Assembly (NCBI RefSeq): GCF_018343715.1
Contig: NZ_JAGYPL010000001.1
Coordinates: 248,001 to 312,000 of the forward strand
Length of the DNA stretch: 64,000 nucleotides
Direction: 5' to 3'
Source: Bacillus sp. FJAT-49711
GTDB lineage: Bacteria > Bacillota > Bacilli > Bacillales > Bacillaceae_C
The position numbers and the translations under genes were made by a program. The notes beneath the pieces were generated by a model. It was not told where the DNA came from and did not search any database. It saw nothing but the letters and a program-made list of their open reading frames with translations. Positions within the stretch are counted from its first letter, which is position 1. Every line of letters begins with the position of its first letter. This document shows positions 8,242 through 17,255 of this stretch, in pieces.

Positions 8242-9009
8242 ATGACAACGATTCCAGTAGCAATTCAAATGTACACTTTGCGTGAAGAAAGTGCTCAAGA
8301 TTTTGCTGGTACTTTAAAAAAAGTTGCTGAGCTTGGCTTCGATGGTGTTGAATTTGCTGGGTATGGTGGCCTGGAAGTGCAAGAAGTAAAAGCATTACTT
8401 GATGAATATGGTCTTAAAGCCGCATCAAGCCACGTTTCACTTGACGCATTAGAAAGCGATTTAGCAAAAGTAATCGAAGAACAAAAAGTACTCGGCAGTA
8501 GCTATATTGTATGCCCTTTCCTGATGCCAGATCAAAGAAGTGAAGAAGATTATAAGAAACTTATTGCGTTTTTAGAAAAAGCTGGTGAAGAATGCCGTCA
8601 AGAAGGTATAACGCTTTGCTATCATAACCATGATTTTGAACTTGATCGTTTATCAGATGGCAGAACTGCCCTTGAAAGTATTTTTGATGATGTAAGTCCA
8701 GAAAATTTAAAAACAGAATTTGATATATATTGGCTAACAAGAGCCGGCGAAAATCCGGTTGAATGGATAAAGAAATATCCTAATAGAACACCACTAGTTC
8801 ATTTAAAAGATATGACCACTGATGATGAAAAGTTTTTTGCAGAACTTGGTACAGGTGGAGTCGATATTGAAGCAGTATTAAATATCGGGGACGAAGCCAA
8901 CGTTCAATGGTGGATCGTAGAGCAAGATGCAAGTCGAAAAACACCATTAGAAAGTATAGAAATTAGCATTAATTACTTGAAAGAAAAATTGCCATATTTA
9001 GCTAAGTAA
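8242..9009 (+). CDS. Sugar phosphate isomerase/epimerase-like TIM barrel
   Basis: 255 residues of the xylose-isomerase-like (AP endonuclease 2) TIM-barrel superfamily. Opening VAIQMYTLREE, then GFDGVEFAGYGG, ITLCYHNHDFEL, TEFDIYW, PLVHLKDM, GTGGVDIEAVL and WWIVEQD supply the usual strand ends and metal-site acidic and His residues. Members isomerise, epimerise, dehydrate or beta-eliminate sugars, often next to Gfo/Idh dehydrogenases. It is the first gene after the LacI-controlled promoter and precedes the ABC importer, so it probably acts on the imported sugar. A TTTCAAGGAGAG hairpin follows. The exact reaction cannot be named. Confidence 0.8.
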   Translation: MTTIPVAIQMYTLREESAQDFAGTLKKVAELGFDGVEFAGYGGLEVQEVKALLDEYGLKAASSHVSLDALESDLAKVIEEQKVLGSSYIVCPFLMPDQRSEEDYKKLIAFLEKAGEECRQEGITLCYHNHDFELDRLSDGRTALESIFDDVSPENLKTEFDIYWLTRAGENPVEWIKKYPNRTPLVHLKDMTTDDEKFFAELGTGGVDIEAVLNIGDEANVQWWIVEQDASRKTPLESIEISINYLKEKLPYLAK

Positions 9010-9016
9010 TTTTTTC

Positions 9017-9041
9017 AAGGAGAGGGTTTATCTCTCTCCTT
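9017..9041 (+). terminator. Weak terminator or attenuating hairpin
   Basis: AAGGAGAG pairs with CTCTCCTT around a loop of about 9 bases, but only a weak T-rich tail follows. It may reduce, not stop, transcription into the importer genes. Confidence 0.4.
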
Positions 9042-9192
9042 CCAATTTCAGTAGTCTTGATAACGCTTAATAAGGGATAAATTGGTGCAGCATGAATCAT
9101 ATGGATAAGATAATAAAAATTTCCAGTGAAAAAATATATTAAAACTTATAGCTCACCATTTTAATAAATACAAAGGGAAACAGGGGGGGCAT

Positions 9193-10149
9193 ATGGAAAA
9201 GGCAGTTGCAAATAAAGATATCGTAATCGTGCCAAAAAAGAAATCAATTTTCTTTAGACTAGCACATCAGTGGGAACTCCAATTAATGGTTATTCCTGCC
9301 GTAATCTTCATTTTTATCTTTAGCTATATTCCGATGTACGGAATCGTTATGGCGTTCAAGGATTACAACATTTTTAAGGGGATCGCGGAAAGTCCTTGGG
9401 CTGGTTTTAAACATTTTAATATGTTTTTTAACGCCCCTGAATTTACACAAGTAATGAGAAATACGCTTGTCATTAGTTTTCTGAAATTCTTTATTGGATT
9501 TCCGGCACCGATCATTTTAGCTTTAATGCTGAATGAAATAAGGAATATGTTTTTTAAACGCATTGTGCAAACCGTGAGTTATTTACCTCACTTCATATCT
9601 TGGGTTATTGTGTCAGGATTCGTCATGTCACTATTATCCACAGATAACGGAAGCTTAAACATTGCTATGGAAAAGATTGGAGCTATTGATGAACCAATTA
9701 GTTTCCTAAGCATCCCGCAATATTTTTGGACGATTTTAGTTACGACGAATGTATGGAAAGAAATTGGTTTTGGTTCTATTGTATATTTGGCCGCTATTGC
9801 AGGTGTTGATACTCAGCTTTATGAAGCGGCTGCACTTGACGGTGCAAATCGATTCAAACAAATGTATTTGATTACGATTCCTTCCATCTTGCCAGTCATC
9901 CTTATTTTCATGATTTTAGCGATTGGAAACTTATTGAATGCTGGTTTTGAGGATATTCTCCTTTTAGGCTCTAACCCTGTTGTGAGGGATGTAGCGGATG
10001 TCTTGGATACGTACGTATACCGACGAGGTATTCAGCACTCACTATTTTCTTATGCAACTGCTGTAGGTTTATTTAAAGCCATCATCAGTGTAGGCTTGCT
10101 CACATTGGCAAACTTCTTGTCAAGAAGAGCAGGATCTAGCTTGTGGTAA
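9193..10149 (+). CDS. ABC transporter permease, LplB/YteP type (CUT1)
   Basis: 318 residues. After a cytoplasmic N-terminus of about 28 residues come about six membrane segments, the first at LMVIPAVIFIFIFSYIPMYGIVM. The ATPase-contact EAA loop is visible as YEAAALDGANRFKQMYLITIP (about residues 212-232). The FKDYNIFKG segment after the first helix is typical of LplB-like oligosaccharide permeases. The ribosome site is AGGGGGGGCAT. It pairs with the YtcP-like permease and the lipoprotein that follow. No ATPase gene is nearby, so a shared MsmX-type ATPase probably drives it, as for other Bacillus CUT1 systems. Confidence 0.9.
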   Translation: MEKAVANKDIVIVPKKKSIFFRLAHQWELQLMVIPAVIFIFIFSYIPMYGIVMAFKDYNIFKGIAESPWAGFKHFNMFFNAPEFTQVMRNTLVISFLKFFIGFPAPIILALMLNEIRNMFFKRIVQTVSYLPHFISWVIVSGFVMSLLSTDNGSLNIAMEKIGAIDEPISFLSIPQYFWTILVTTNVWKEIGFGSIVYLAAIAGVDTQLYEAAALDGANRFKQMYLITIPSILPVILIFMILAIGNLLNAGFEDILLLGSNPVVRDVADVLDTYVYRRGIQHSLFSYATAVGLFKAIISVGLLTLANFLSRRAGSSLW

Positions 10150-10174
10150 AAAAAGGGGAAAAGGAGGATTCCAT

Positions 10175-11071
10175 ATGTTAAAAATGACAACAGGCGATCG
10201 AGTCATGTCGATTACCATTTACATCATGCTTACAATATTAGCTTTTGTCACCTTTTATCCATTCTGGAACGCATTAGTTATCTCGTTTAACAGCGGAATC
10301 GATACGATGAAAGGCGGAGTCACCTTTTGGCCAAGGGAATTCTCTCTAGACAATTATGAAATCGTCTTCCAGGATTCTCGTATCCTAAACGGATTTTTTA
10401 TCTCTATTCTTCGTACCATTATCGGAACGGCGACAGCCGTTATGTTTACAGCTATTTTTGCGTATGGGATGTCGAGAAAAGAACTAATTGGCCGTGACTA
10501 CTACATGATTTTCTGTGTCATCACGATGTTTTTCAGTGGTGGTTTGATTCCTACCTTCTTATTGATTAGAGGATTAGGATTATTCAATACATTTTGGGTT
10601 ATGATCATTCCAGGCTTAGTAAGTGTATGGAATATGATCATTTTCCGTACCTTCTTCCAAGGCTTGCCAGCAGGACTGGAAGAATCCGCGAGAGTGGATG
10701 GATGTGGATATTGGGGAACGTTTTTCCGAATCATCCTGCCGCTATCGGGCCCAGTTATCGCAACCTTATCGTTATTTACAGCTGTTTATCATTGGAATGA
10801 CTGGTTTTCTCCGAGCATCTATATCTCAGATCAAAAACTATTGCCTATCCAAACGATGCTGCAGCAAATCCTTAGCTCTAACATTATGACGGAGCAAATG
10901 GCGCAGGCTGATTCAACAGCTGCCGCGCATATGCAAAAATTAAAATCAGTTTCAACAAAATCCCTATCGATGGCGACAATGATGGTCGCAACGATCCCAA
11001 TCATCTGTGTATACCCATTCGTTCAAAAGTATTTCGTTAAAGGGGTATTGGTTGGTTCTTTGAAAGGGTAA
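10175..11071 (+). CDS. ABC transporter permease, YtcP type (CUT1)
   Basis: 298 residues. Six membrane segments, starting at YIMLTILAFVTFYPFWNALVISFN; the first external loop has the GGVTFWPREFSLDNYEIVF pattern common to YtcP/AraQ permeases. The EAA loop is EESARVDGCGYWGTFFRIILP. The C-terminus ends YFVKGVLVGSLKG, a usual ending for this subfamily. It forms the heterodimeric channel with the permease just upstream (25-bp gap, GGGGAAAAGGAGG ribosome site). Confidence 0.9.
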   Translation: MLKMTTGDRVMSITIYIMLTILAFVTFYPFWNALVISFNSGIDTMKGGVTFWPREFSLDNYEIVFQDSRILNGFFISILRTIIGTATAVMFTAIFAYGMSRKELIGRDYYMIFCVITMFFSGGLIPTFLLIRGLGLFNTFWVMIIPGLVSVWNMIIFRTFFQGLPAGLEESARVDGCGYWGTFFRIILPLSGPVIATLSLFTAVYHWNDWFSPSIYISDQKLLPIQTMLQQILSSNIMTEQMAQADSTAAAHMQKLKSVSTKSLSMATMMVATIPIICVYPFVQKYFVKGVLVGSLKG

Positions 11072-11135
11072 TTAACTTGGTTTAAGGCGCAAGCTTTAAA
11101 TATATATATATAAATTGTTTAAGGGGGAAAAAGAA

Positions 11136-12785
11136 ATGAGAAACAAGATGAAGGTTTTATCTTTATCTTTAGTTGCTCTACTTATGGCATTTGGTGTTTT
11201 GTCCGGCTGTGGCAAGGACAGTGCCAGTGGAGATAAAGGTGGAACTAAAGATTCCGGCAGTAAAGGCGAAGGCTTTGTTCTTGGTGAGGACGAGCTAGAA
11301 TATACAATGTATGGCCACTATGACTGGTATACAATGCCAAGTTGGGGCGAAGATGAAGCATCAAAATGGGTTAAAGAAAACATGAAAGTTAATGTAAAAG
11401 CAATCAGTTCTGGTGGTAATGCTGCACAAAAATTCAACACAATGATCGTTGGTAACGACCTGCCAGATGTAATGTGGTTAGATCGTAATGCAGACTTAGA
11501 CAGACTTCGTGAAGCGGATATGCTCGTTCCACTTGATGAATATATTGAAAAATATCCACACATCAAGGAATGGGTTGGCGAGTCAACTCTTAACATGCTT
11601 CGCGCAGAAGATGGACATATTTACGCAATTCCTAACTGGTATACAATGCAACCAAATGGTAACTCTGGGTATGTCGTAAATGAAAAAATTTATAAAGAAT
11701 TAGGTTCACCAAAACTAGAAACAACTGATGATCTTTATGCTTATTTGAAACAAGTTAAAGAAAAATATCCAGATGTAGTACCTTTTGAAGCTGGACAAGG
11801 TGGCGGACTTGACGTTCTATATTCTGCATTTGGAGAAGAACATCCAAATATGTTCATGAGCAATCACTTTGTACCAAATGGCGATAAATTGTCTTCTATC
11901 TTTACAGATCCTGTATTCAGAGAAGCAATGGTTTATATGAATAAGCTTTATAGTGAAAGATTAATTTCACAAGATACATTGACTCAAACAGCTGAACAAT
12001 CGAAAGAAAAAATTGTTTCTGGTAGATTCGCAGTATTTGCAGAAAGCTCTCCTACTGAATCTGCAAACTTGGCAGATACTCAATTAAAAGCTGAAGATCC
12101 AGATGCAGGGCTTAAAATGATCTGGCCAATCCATAAAGACGGTTTGGACAAAGAAAAAATCACTCCAGGAACATGGAGCCAGCTTGGCTGGAACGTAAAT
12201 GTTATTACAAAAGCAGCTAAAAACCCAGAAGCTATCTTCGCTTTCTATGATTGGATGGTTGGTCCAAAAGGGCAAAGCACTATATTCTGGGGTCCAGAAG
12301 GTCTGTATTGGGATGGAACTCATGCAGTTGAAGGCGTAGATGAAGCACCAGTATTTACAGAAAAATACACTACTGATGTTGAAAATCGTGATAAATTGAT
12401 GAACGTTACGAATAGTCTTCAATGGGTAGGTAACACTGTTTTTCTTGATAAATCAAAAACAGCTTATGAAATGACATTGCCAGAAGATCAACAAAACTGG
12501 GCAACTAAATATCAAATGAGCATTACTTGGAAGACTCAATTGAATTCAACGGAATTCCAAAATCTATCTCCACTTCCAGAATCTGAAGAGGGAATGGCTG
12601 AACAACGTGTGAATGAAATTTATGATGAAGCAAGAGCAAAAGCACTTCATGCGAAGAGTGAAGATGAAGTTCTAAAAATTCTTGACCAAGCAGAAAAAGA
12701 TGCTCAAACTGTAGGTTATGATAAATTACTTGAGTTCAAGACTCAAAAATGGCAAGATAACAAAGCAAAAATGGCTGGAAATTAA
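11136..12785 (+). CDS. Extracellular sugar-binding lipoprotein of the ABC importer
   Basis: 549 residues from the ATG at 11136 after AAGGGGGAAA; an upstream TTG would lie before this ribosome site. A lipoprotein signal peptide (MKVLSLSLVALLMAFGVLSGC) has the lipobox LSGC and a Ser/Gly/Lys-rich linker. The remaining 500 residues look like LplA-type solute-binding proteins, including DVMWLDRNADL, LVPLDEYIEKYPHIKEW and the long C-terminal helices. It would capture an oligosaccharide outside the membrane and deliver it to the two permeases upstream. A strong terminator follows. The ligand is unknown; large binding proteins of this class usually take di- or oligosaccharides. Confidence 0.9.
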   Translation: MRNKMKVLSLSLVALLMAFGVLSGCGKDSASGDKGGTKDSGSKGEGFVLGEDELEYTMYGHYDWYTMPSWGEDEASKWVKENMKVNVKAISSGGNAAQKFNTMIVGNDLPDVMWLDRNADLDRLREADMLVPLDEYIEKYPHIKEWVGESTLNMLRAEDGHIYAIPNWYTMQPNGNSGYVVNEKIYKELGSPKLETTDDLYAYLKQVKEKYPDVVPFEAGQGGGLDVLYSAFGEEHPNMFMSNHFVPNGDKLSSIFTDPVFREAMVYMNKLYSERLISQDTLTQTAEQSKEKIVSGRFAVFAESSPTESANLADTQLKAEDPDAGLKMIWPIHKDGLDKEKITPGTWSQLGWNVNVITKAAKNPEAIFAFYDWMVGPKGQSTIFWGPEGLYWDGTHAVEGVDEAPVFTEKYTTDVENRDKLMNVTNSLQWVGNTVFLDKSKTAYEMTLPEDQQNWATKYQMSITWKTQLNSTEFQNLSPLPESEEGMAEQRVNEIYDEARAKALHAKSEDEVLKILDQAEKDAQTVGYDKLLEFKTQKWQDNKAKMAGN

Positions 12786-12795
12786 TTAGCCAAAT

Positions 12796-12830
12796 AACGG
12801 TCTCATCCAATCGATGAGACCGTTGTTTTT
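12796..12830. terminator. Terminator after the ABC importer operon
   Basis: AACGGTCTCATC pairs perfectly with GATGAGACCGTT over a 5-base loop, followed by GTTTTT. It also lies at the end of the convergent TIM-barrel gene. Confidence 0.85.
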
Positions 12831-13656
12831 ATAAATAGGAATCTACTACTTTTCTAACTCTCTCAATTCCTTCCCACATATCTCCAGGACCGTCATATAT
12901 TAAATTAATCGGTCCATTGTAGTTGGCTGCAACTAACTGATCTAAACATCTACGGAATTCCTCTTCATCAGGAATACCATCTGAATCCATATCTGGCTTT
13001 GCGTGAACAGATTGGCTAAAAGGTAGTATCTTTTCTATCTCCTCATATTTATTTTCACCTTTAAAGTTGCCAAAATCAGCGATAAGGCCCAATTCTTCAT
13101 TACAATTATTAACTAATCGAATACAATTGTCCGCGGTCGCAGTGAGCGAATGAAAATTTTCAGTAATAATTCGCACTCCTAGATTATTAGCGTATTTTAT
13201 AAGATCGTTTAAAACTTCTGATGAACGTACTAATGCTGCCTCATTTTCTGGGGAAGCATCACCCGCTATAATCCGAATTTGTTTTGCTCCGCATTCACTC
13301 GCTATGTCAATCCAATTTTTTATTAAACTAATATCAGCATGTCTTCGGATTTCATCATCAGTTGTAATATCTCCATAATCTAATAATAAAGTATTAAACA
13401 TGATATTCGCTTCCTCGCAAGCTGATTTCAGTTTTTTTAAGTAATCTGAATCAGTAGAAGGAAAATTGAAATGGCATATTTCAATTGCCCTATACCCTTT
13501 TGATGAGAGAATTGCTGGCAACTCAAGAAGAGTAATCGTTTCAGGTTGAGGCTCAGCTCGAATGGAATGTTTATTTTGATCTTCGTCCCAGATAGTCCAG
13601 TTCAAGGGACCGAGATTCCGATGCAAGCTCCAAGTGCTTAATGATAAATATGACAT
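12829..13656 (-). CDS. Sugar phosphate isomerase/epimerase-like TIM barrel, metal-site variant
   Basis: 275 residues from the ATG at 13656, 8 bases after AAGGAG; the GTG at 13665 overlaps that site. It shows xylose-isomerase-like TIM-barrel hallmarks: YRAIEICHFNFP, IITENFHS (Glu ligand), LIADFGNF (Asp), SVHAKPD (His). The last strand reads PINLIYDGPG, where most relatives carry Glu, so the fourth metal ligand seems to be Asp. It is the only enzyme gene of the island on the minus strand and converges on the importer operon, so it is separately expressed. The function within the sugar pathway is unknown. Confidence 0.75.
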   Translation of the reverse strand: MSYLSLSTWSLHRNLGPLNWTIWDEDQNKHSIRAEPQPETITLLELPAILSSKGYRAIEICHFNFPSTDSDYLKKLKSACEEANIMFNTLLLDYGDITTDDEIRRHADISLIKNWIDIASECGAKQIRIIAGDASPENEAALVRSSEVLNDLIKYANNLGVRIITENFHSLTATADNCIRLVNNCNEELGLIADFGNFKGENKYEEIEKILPFSQSVHAKPDMDSDGIPDEEEFRRCLDQLVAANYNGPINLIYDGPGDMWEGIERVRKVVDSYL

Positions 13657-13822
13657 AAAGACCACTCCTTAATGAAAAATCAAATAATCAACTTACTATC
13701 ATTATTCTACTATTTTTTTAAAATTCCTTTTTAAAGTCAAAATTAATATTTTAATTATTAGCAACTAACGACATAAATACCATATAATAATGTTGAAATC
13801 GTCGTAATTTTCAGGAGGCTTT

Positions 13823-14887
13823 ATGAAAAAAAAGAGAATTGTCTTTACTGGCGGGGGATCAGCTGGACATGTAACACCCAATATCGCTATTATTCGGGAA
13901 TTACATAAAGAGGAATGGGATATTTTTTATATAGGATCAAAAAAAGGGATTGAAAAGGACTTAGTCGAAAAAATACATATACCCTATTATGCTATTAGTA
14001 GTGGAAAGTTGAGAAGATATATAAATTTTGAAAATGTCATTGATGTATTTAGAGTGCTTAAAGGATGTTTAGAAGCAAAGAAAATCTTGCAAAAGATAAA
14101 GCCGCATATTGTTTTCTCAAAAGGTGGATTTGTTTCTGTCCCTGTTATCGTGGCAGCTAGACTATTAAAAATTCCTATATTTATTCATGAAAGTGATTTA
14201 ACACCGGGACTTGCGAATAAAATTTCGAAAAAATTTGCAACTAGGATTTTTACTTCTTTTGAAGAAACGGTAAAATATTTTCCTGAAAATAAAACAACAT
14301 ATATTGGATCACCTATTAGAGGGGAAATTTTTCAAGGAAATGCTAAGAAAGGAACGGAATATCTTAATTTTAATAGCAATCTCCCGATCTTGACGATTAT
14401 GGGTGGTAGCTTAGGTGCAAAAAAAATTAATGAAACGGTTCGCGATGTAATCAAGCAACTGACAAAGAAATATCAAGTGGTGCATATTTGCGGTAAAAAT
14501 AATATTGATCACGATATGTATAACATCCGGGGATATAAGCAATTTGAATACATACATGATGAACTCGCGGATATTTTGGCTGCGACGACTATTGTGGTTA
14601 CACGTGGAGGTTCAAACTCTATTTTTGAGTTTCTCGCACTAAAAATACCAATGATCATCATACCGTTAACCTTACAACAAAGTAGAGGCGATCAAATATT
14701 AAATGCAAAATTGTTTGCGGAAAAAGGTTTTTCCGTAACATTAGAAGAAGAACTGCTTACTTCAAAAGCATTAATGGCCAATTTAGAACTGGTTTTTGAT
14801 AAAAGAAAAGAAATGCAATCAGCGATGAATTTGTATTCAAAAAAAGATGCTTTATCATTCTTACTTAATGAAATAGGGAGAGTATAA
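13823..14887 (+). CDS. MurG-like UDP-GlcNAc transferase, second copy type
   Basis: 354 residues of glycosyltransferase family 28. The N-terminal glycine loop FTGGGSAGHVTPN, SKGGFVSVPVIVAA, FIHESDLTPGLANK, the C-terminal IMGGSLGAKKIN, VTRGGSNSIFEFLAL and PLTLQQSRGDQILNA are MurG signatures. MurG moves GlcNAc from UDP-GlcNAc to lipid I at the inner membrane face. The usual murG lies in the mra/dcw cluster, so this is probably a paralogue (a murG2 is known in the Bacillus cereus group). It is one base upstream of a GH78-like hydrolase, an odd neighbour, so its acceptor may differ. The ribosome site is AGGAGG. Confidence 0.85.
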   Translation: MKKKRIVFTGGGSAGHVTPNIAIIRELHKEEWDIFYIGSKKGIEKDLVEKIHIPYYAISSGKLRRYINFENVIDVFRVLKGCLEAKKILQKIKPHIVFSKGGFVSVPVIVAARLLKIPIFIHESDLTPGLANKISKKFATRIFTSFEETVKYFPENKTTYIGSPIRGEIFQGNAKKGTEYLNFNSNLPILTIMGGSLGAKKINETVRDVIKQLTKKYQVVHICGKNNIDHDMYNIRGYKQFEYIHDELADILAATTIVVTRGGSNSIFEFLALKIPMIIIPLTLQQSRGDQILNAKLFAEKGFSVTLEEELLTSKALMANLELVFDKRKEMQSAMNLYSKKDALSFLLNEIGRV

Positions 14888-14888
14888 A

Positions 14889-17255
14889 ATGGAAGAAAAT
14901 AAGAAATGGCTGGCGAAGTGGATTTGGTCAAAAAATATATCCATTGATGTTCATGAAATTGTTTATTTTAGAAGAACGTTTCATGTAGAGGATAAGAATT
15001 GTCAATTAGTCGTTAATGTAAGTGCTGACAGCAGATATCGTCTATTTCTTAACGGTCAGTCCATTTGTGTTGGGCCTCTAAAAGGGGATAGTCGCACTCA
15101 TTATTATGAAACTGTTAATCTTTCACCATACTTAAAACTAGGGAAAAATGTATTGGCAGCTAAAGTCGTTCATTATTCCTCTCATAGTTCAGAGCCGAGT
15201 CCGGAATCAATTTGGCATTCACCAAAAGGCGGTTTCCTTTTGGAGGGGAGTTTACAAACTGCTAGTGGAAATATAGCCGAAACGCTTGATACAAATAATA
15301 AATGGAAATGTTTCGTAGATCATGCAATTCATTATGAAGCTGAATCATGGATTTCATCTATATGGCTAGGTGGAGTAGAAAGAGTAGAGGGAGCTAAACT
15401 TCCTCATGGATGGGAATTAGTTGAATACAGTGACGATCATTGGAAAGAGGCAGTTCCGTTTCTTGAACCCCAACTAGATCATGGGCTGCTGACACCCTGG
15501 CAATTAACGCGACGAACGATTCCTTTTTTATATGAAGAGGAAAAATTATTTACAAAAATCATGCGTATTCAGGAAGATGATATTTCTTCAAGAAACATTT
15601 TCACTAAAACTATTGCACAAGGAACTCAATTTATTGTTGAACTTGATGCGGGCGAGCTGACAACTGGTTACTTGAATATTAAGGTTTCAGGAGGAAAAGG
15701 TGCAAAAATTAGTATTTTGCCTTCTGAATGTTACGAAAAAGAAGATCCAAAAACCGGGAGACGAATAAAAGGGATAAGGGATGAAATATCAGAAGGAAGC
15801 AAGTTGTTAGGCGATTCTGATATATATATCGTAGGAGGATACGGAACGCCGGAGACACTAGAGGTTTATGAGCCATTTTGGTGGAGAACTTTTCGTTTTG
15901 TGAGACTGAAAATCGAAGTTAGTGATGAACCAATTACGATCCATTCTTTTACATATCGGGAAACAGGATATCCTTTAGAAGTAAAGACTAATTTTCAAAG
16001 TTCTGACGCCACGATGACGCCTTTATGGGATGTAAGTGTTCGAACATTAAAACGTTGTATGCATGAAACATATGAAGATTGTCCGTACTATGAGCAATTA
16101 CAATATGCAATGGATACGAGGCTGCAAATTTTATTTACATATTCTATAAGCGGTGATGATCGTTTAGCACGTAAAGCGATATTCGATTACCATAGTTCAC
16201 TATTGCCTTCGGGCATGTTACAAAGCAGATATCCATCCGTTTTGCCCCAGGTCATTCCAGGCTTTTCTATTTACTGGATTCTTATGGTGCATGACCATTA
16301 TCAGTATTTTGGGGACGTTGATTTAGTGAAACGTTACCGGCCAACGGTTGATGCTGTCTTGGATTGGTTCGATAGAAAGATAGGAACTGATGGACTTGTT
16401 GATAATCTTACTAGTTCATATTGGAATTTTGTTGATTGGGTAGCAGAGTGGCATAATGGAATTCCAGGGGCGGTCTCGAAAGGGCCATTGACTATTTATA
16501 ATTTAATGTATGCGGTTGCTTTACTGAGAGGGGCAGAATTAAATGAATGGACAGGACGCCCTGATGTTGCAAAGGAATATCGAGAACGAGCCGAAAAGCT
16601 AAAGAAGGCTATTCTTTCTTATTGTTGGTCCGAAAAAGAGGGGCTATTTCGTGATGGTCCAAATGTTGAAGAATATAGCCAACATGTCCAAATTTGGAGT
16701 GTTCTCTTAGGTGTAGTTGAAGGGGAAAAAGCAAAGGAAGTAATGGAAAAAGTACTCAAAGATCATACACTTTCCAAAGTTTCTTATGCTATGGCATTTT
16801 TCCTTTTTCGGGCATTATCTAAAACGGGACTGTATCTTCAATCCTTTGATCAATGGGATACTTGGCGTAATATGCTAAAGCTAAATTTGACCACTTGGGT
16901 CGAGGATCCCGTTGGCGAAAGAAGTGATTGTCATGCATGGGGTGCAGCGCCATTATATGAATTTACATCTGAAATACTAGGAGTGCAGCCAGATTTACCT
17001 GGATATGGGAGAATTTTGGTTCAACCTCAGCTTGGGAATCTTTCATATGCAAAAGGATCGGCAGCCACTCCACACGGCCTAGTTTATATAAATTGGGAGG
17101 TAGCCGGTGATGAATTTAAAATTAAGATTGATGGTCCCAAACATATCCCGCTGACATTAAAGTTACCAAATGGGGAAAATTTCTTTTATTCGAGCGCAAG
17201 TAATATTGATCATAAATGTTTGCTTAATTATTTTGATGAGGTGGAAAAGCAATAA
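14889..17255 (+). CDS. GH78-like alpha-L-rhamnosidase-type glycoside hydrolase
   Basis: 788 residues. The N-terminal beta-sandwich (WIWSKN, FRRTFHV, SADSRYRLFLNGQ) matches the rhamnosidase N domain. Then comes an (alpha/alpha)6 barrel with YEDCPYYEQLQYAMDTRLQ, where GH78 enzymes keep the acidic catalytic region, and WNFVDWVAEW further on. A C-terminal beta domain carries the YGRILVQPQLG pattern. No signal peptide is seen, so it works in the cytoplasm on imported oligosaccharides or glycosides. It begins one base after the murG-like stop, and its stop overlaps the start of the Gfo/Idh gene by one base, so the three are tightly coupled. Sugar specificity is not certain; rhamnose is only the family default. 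Confidence 0.8.
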   Translation: MEENKKWLAKWIWSKNISIDVHEIVYFRRTFHVEDKNCQLVVNVSADSRYRLFLNGQSICVGPLKGDSRTHYYETVNLSPYLKLGKNVLAAKVVHYSSHSSEPSPESIWHSPKGGFLLEGSLQTASGNIAETLDTNNKWKCFVDHAIHYEAESWISSIWLGGVERVEGAKLPHGWELVEYSDDHWKEAVPFLEPQLDHGLLTPWQLTRRTIPFLYEEEKLFTKIMRIQEDDISSRNIFTKTIAQGTQFIVELDAGELTTGYLNIKVSGGKGAKISILPSECYEKEDPKTGRRIKGIRDEISEGSKLLGDSDIYIVGGYGTPETLEVYEPFWWRTFRFVRLKIEVSDEPITIHSFTYRETGYPLEVKTNFQSSDATMTPLWDVSVRTLKRCMHETYEDCPYYEQLQYAMDTRLQILFTYSISGDDRLARKAIFDYHSSLLPSGMLQSRYPSVLPQVIPGFSIYWILMVHDHYQYFGDVDLVKRYRPTVDAVLDWFDRKIGTDGLVDNLTSSYWNFVDWVAEWHNGIPGAVSKGPLTIYNLMYAVALLRGAELNEWTGRPDVAKEYRERAEKLKKAILSYCWSEKEGLFRDGPNVEEYSQHVQIWSVLLGVVEGEKAKEVMEKVLKDHTLSKVSYAMAFFLFRALSKTGLYLQSFDQWDTWRNMLKLNLTTWVEDPVGERSDCHAWGAAPLYEFTSEILGVQPDLPGYGRILVQPQLGNLSYAKGSAATPHGLVYINWEVAGDEFKIKIDGPKHIPLTLKLPNGENFFYSSASNIDHKCLLNYFDEVEKQ

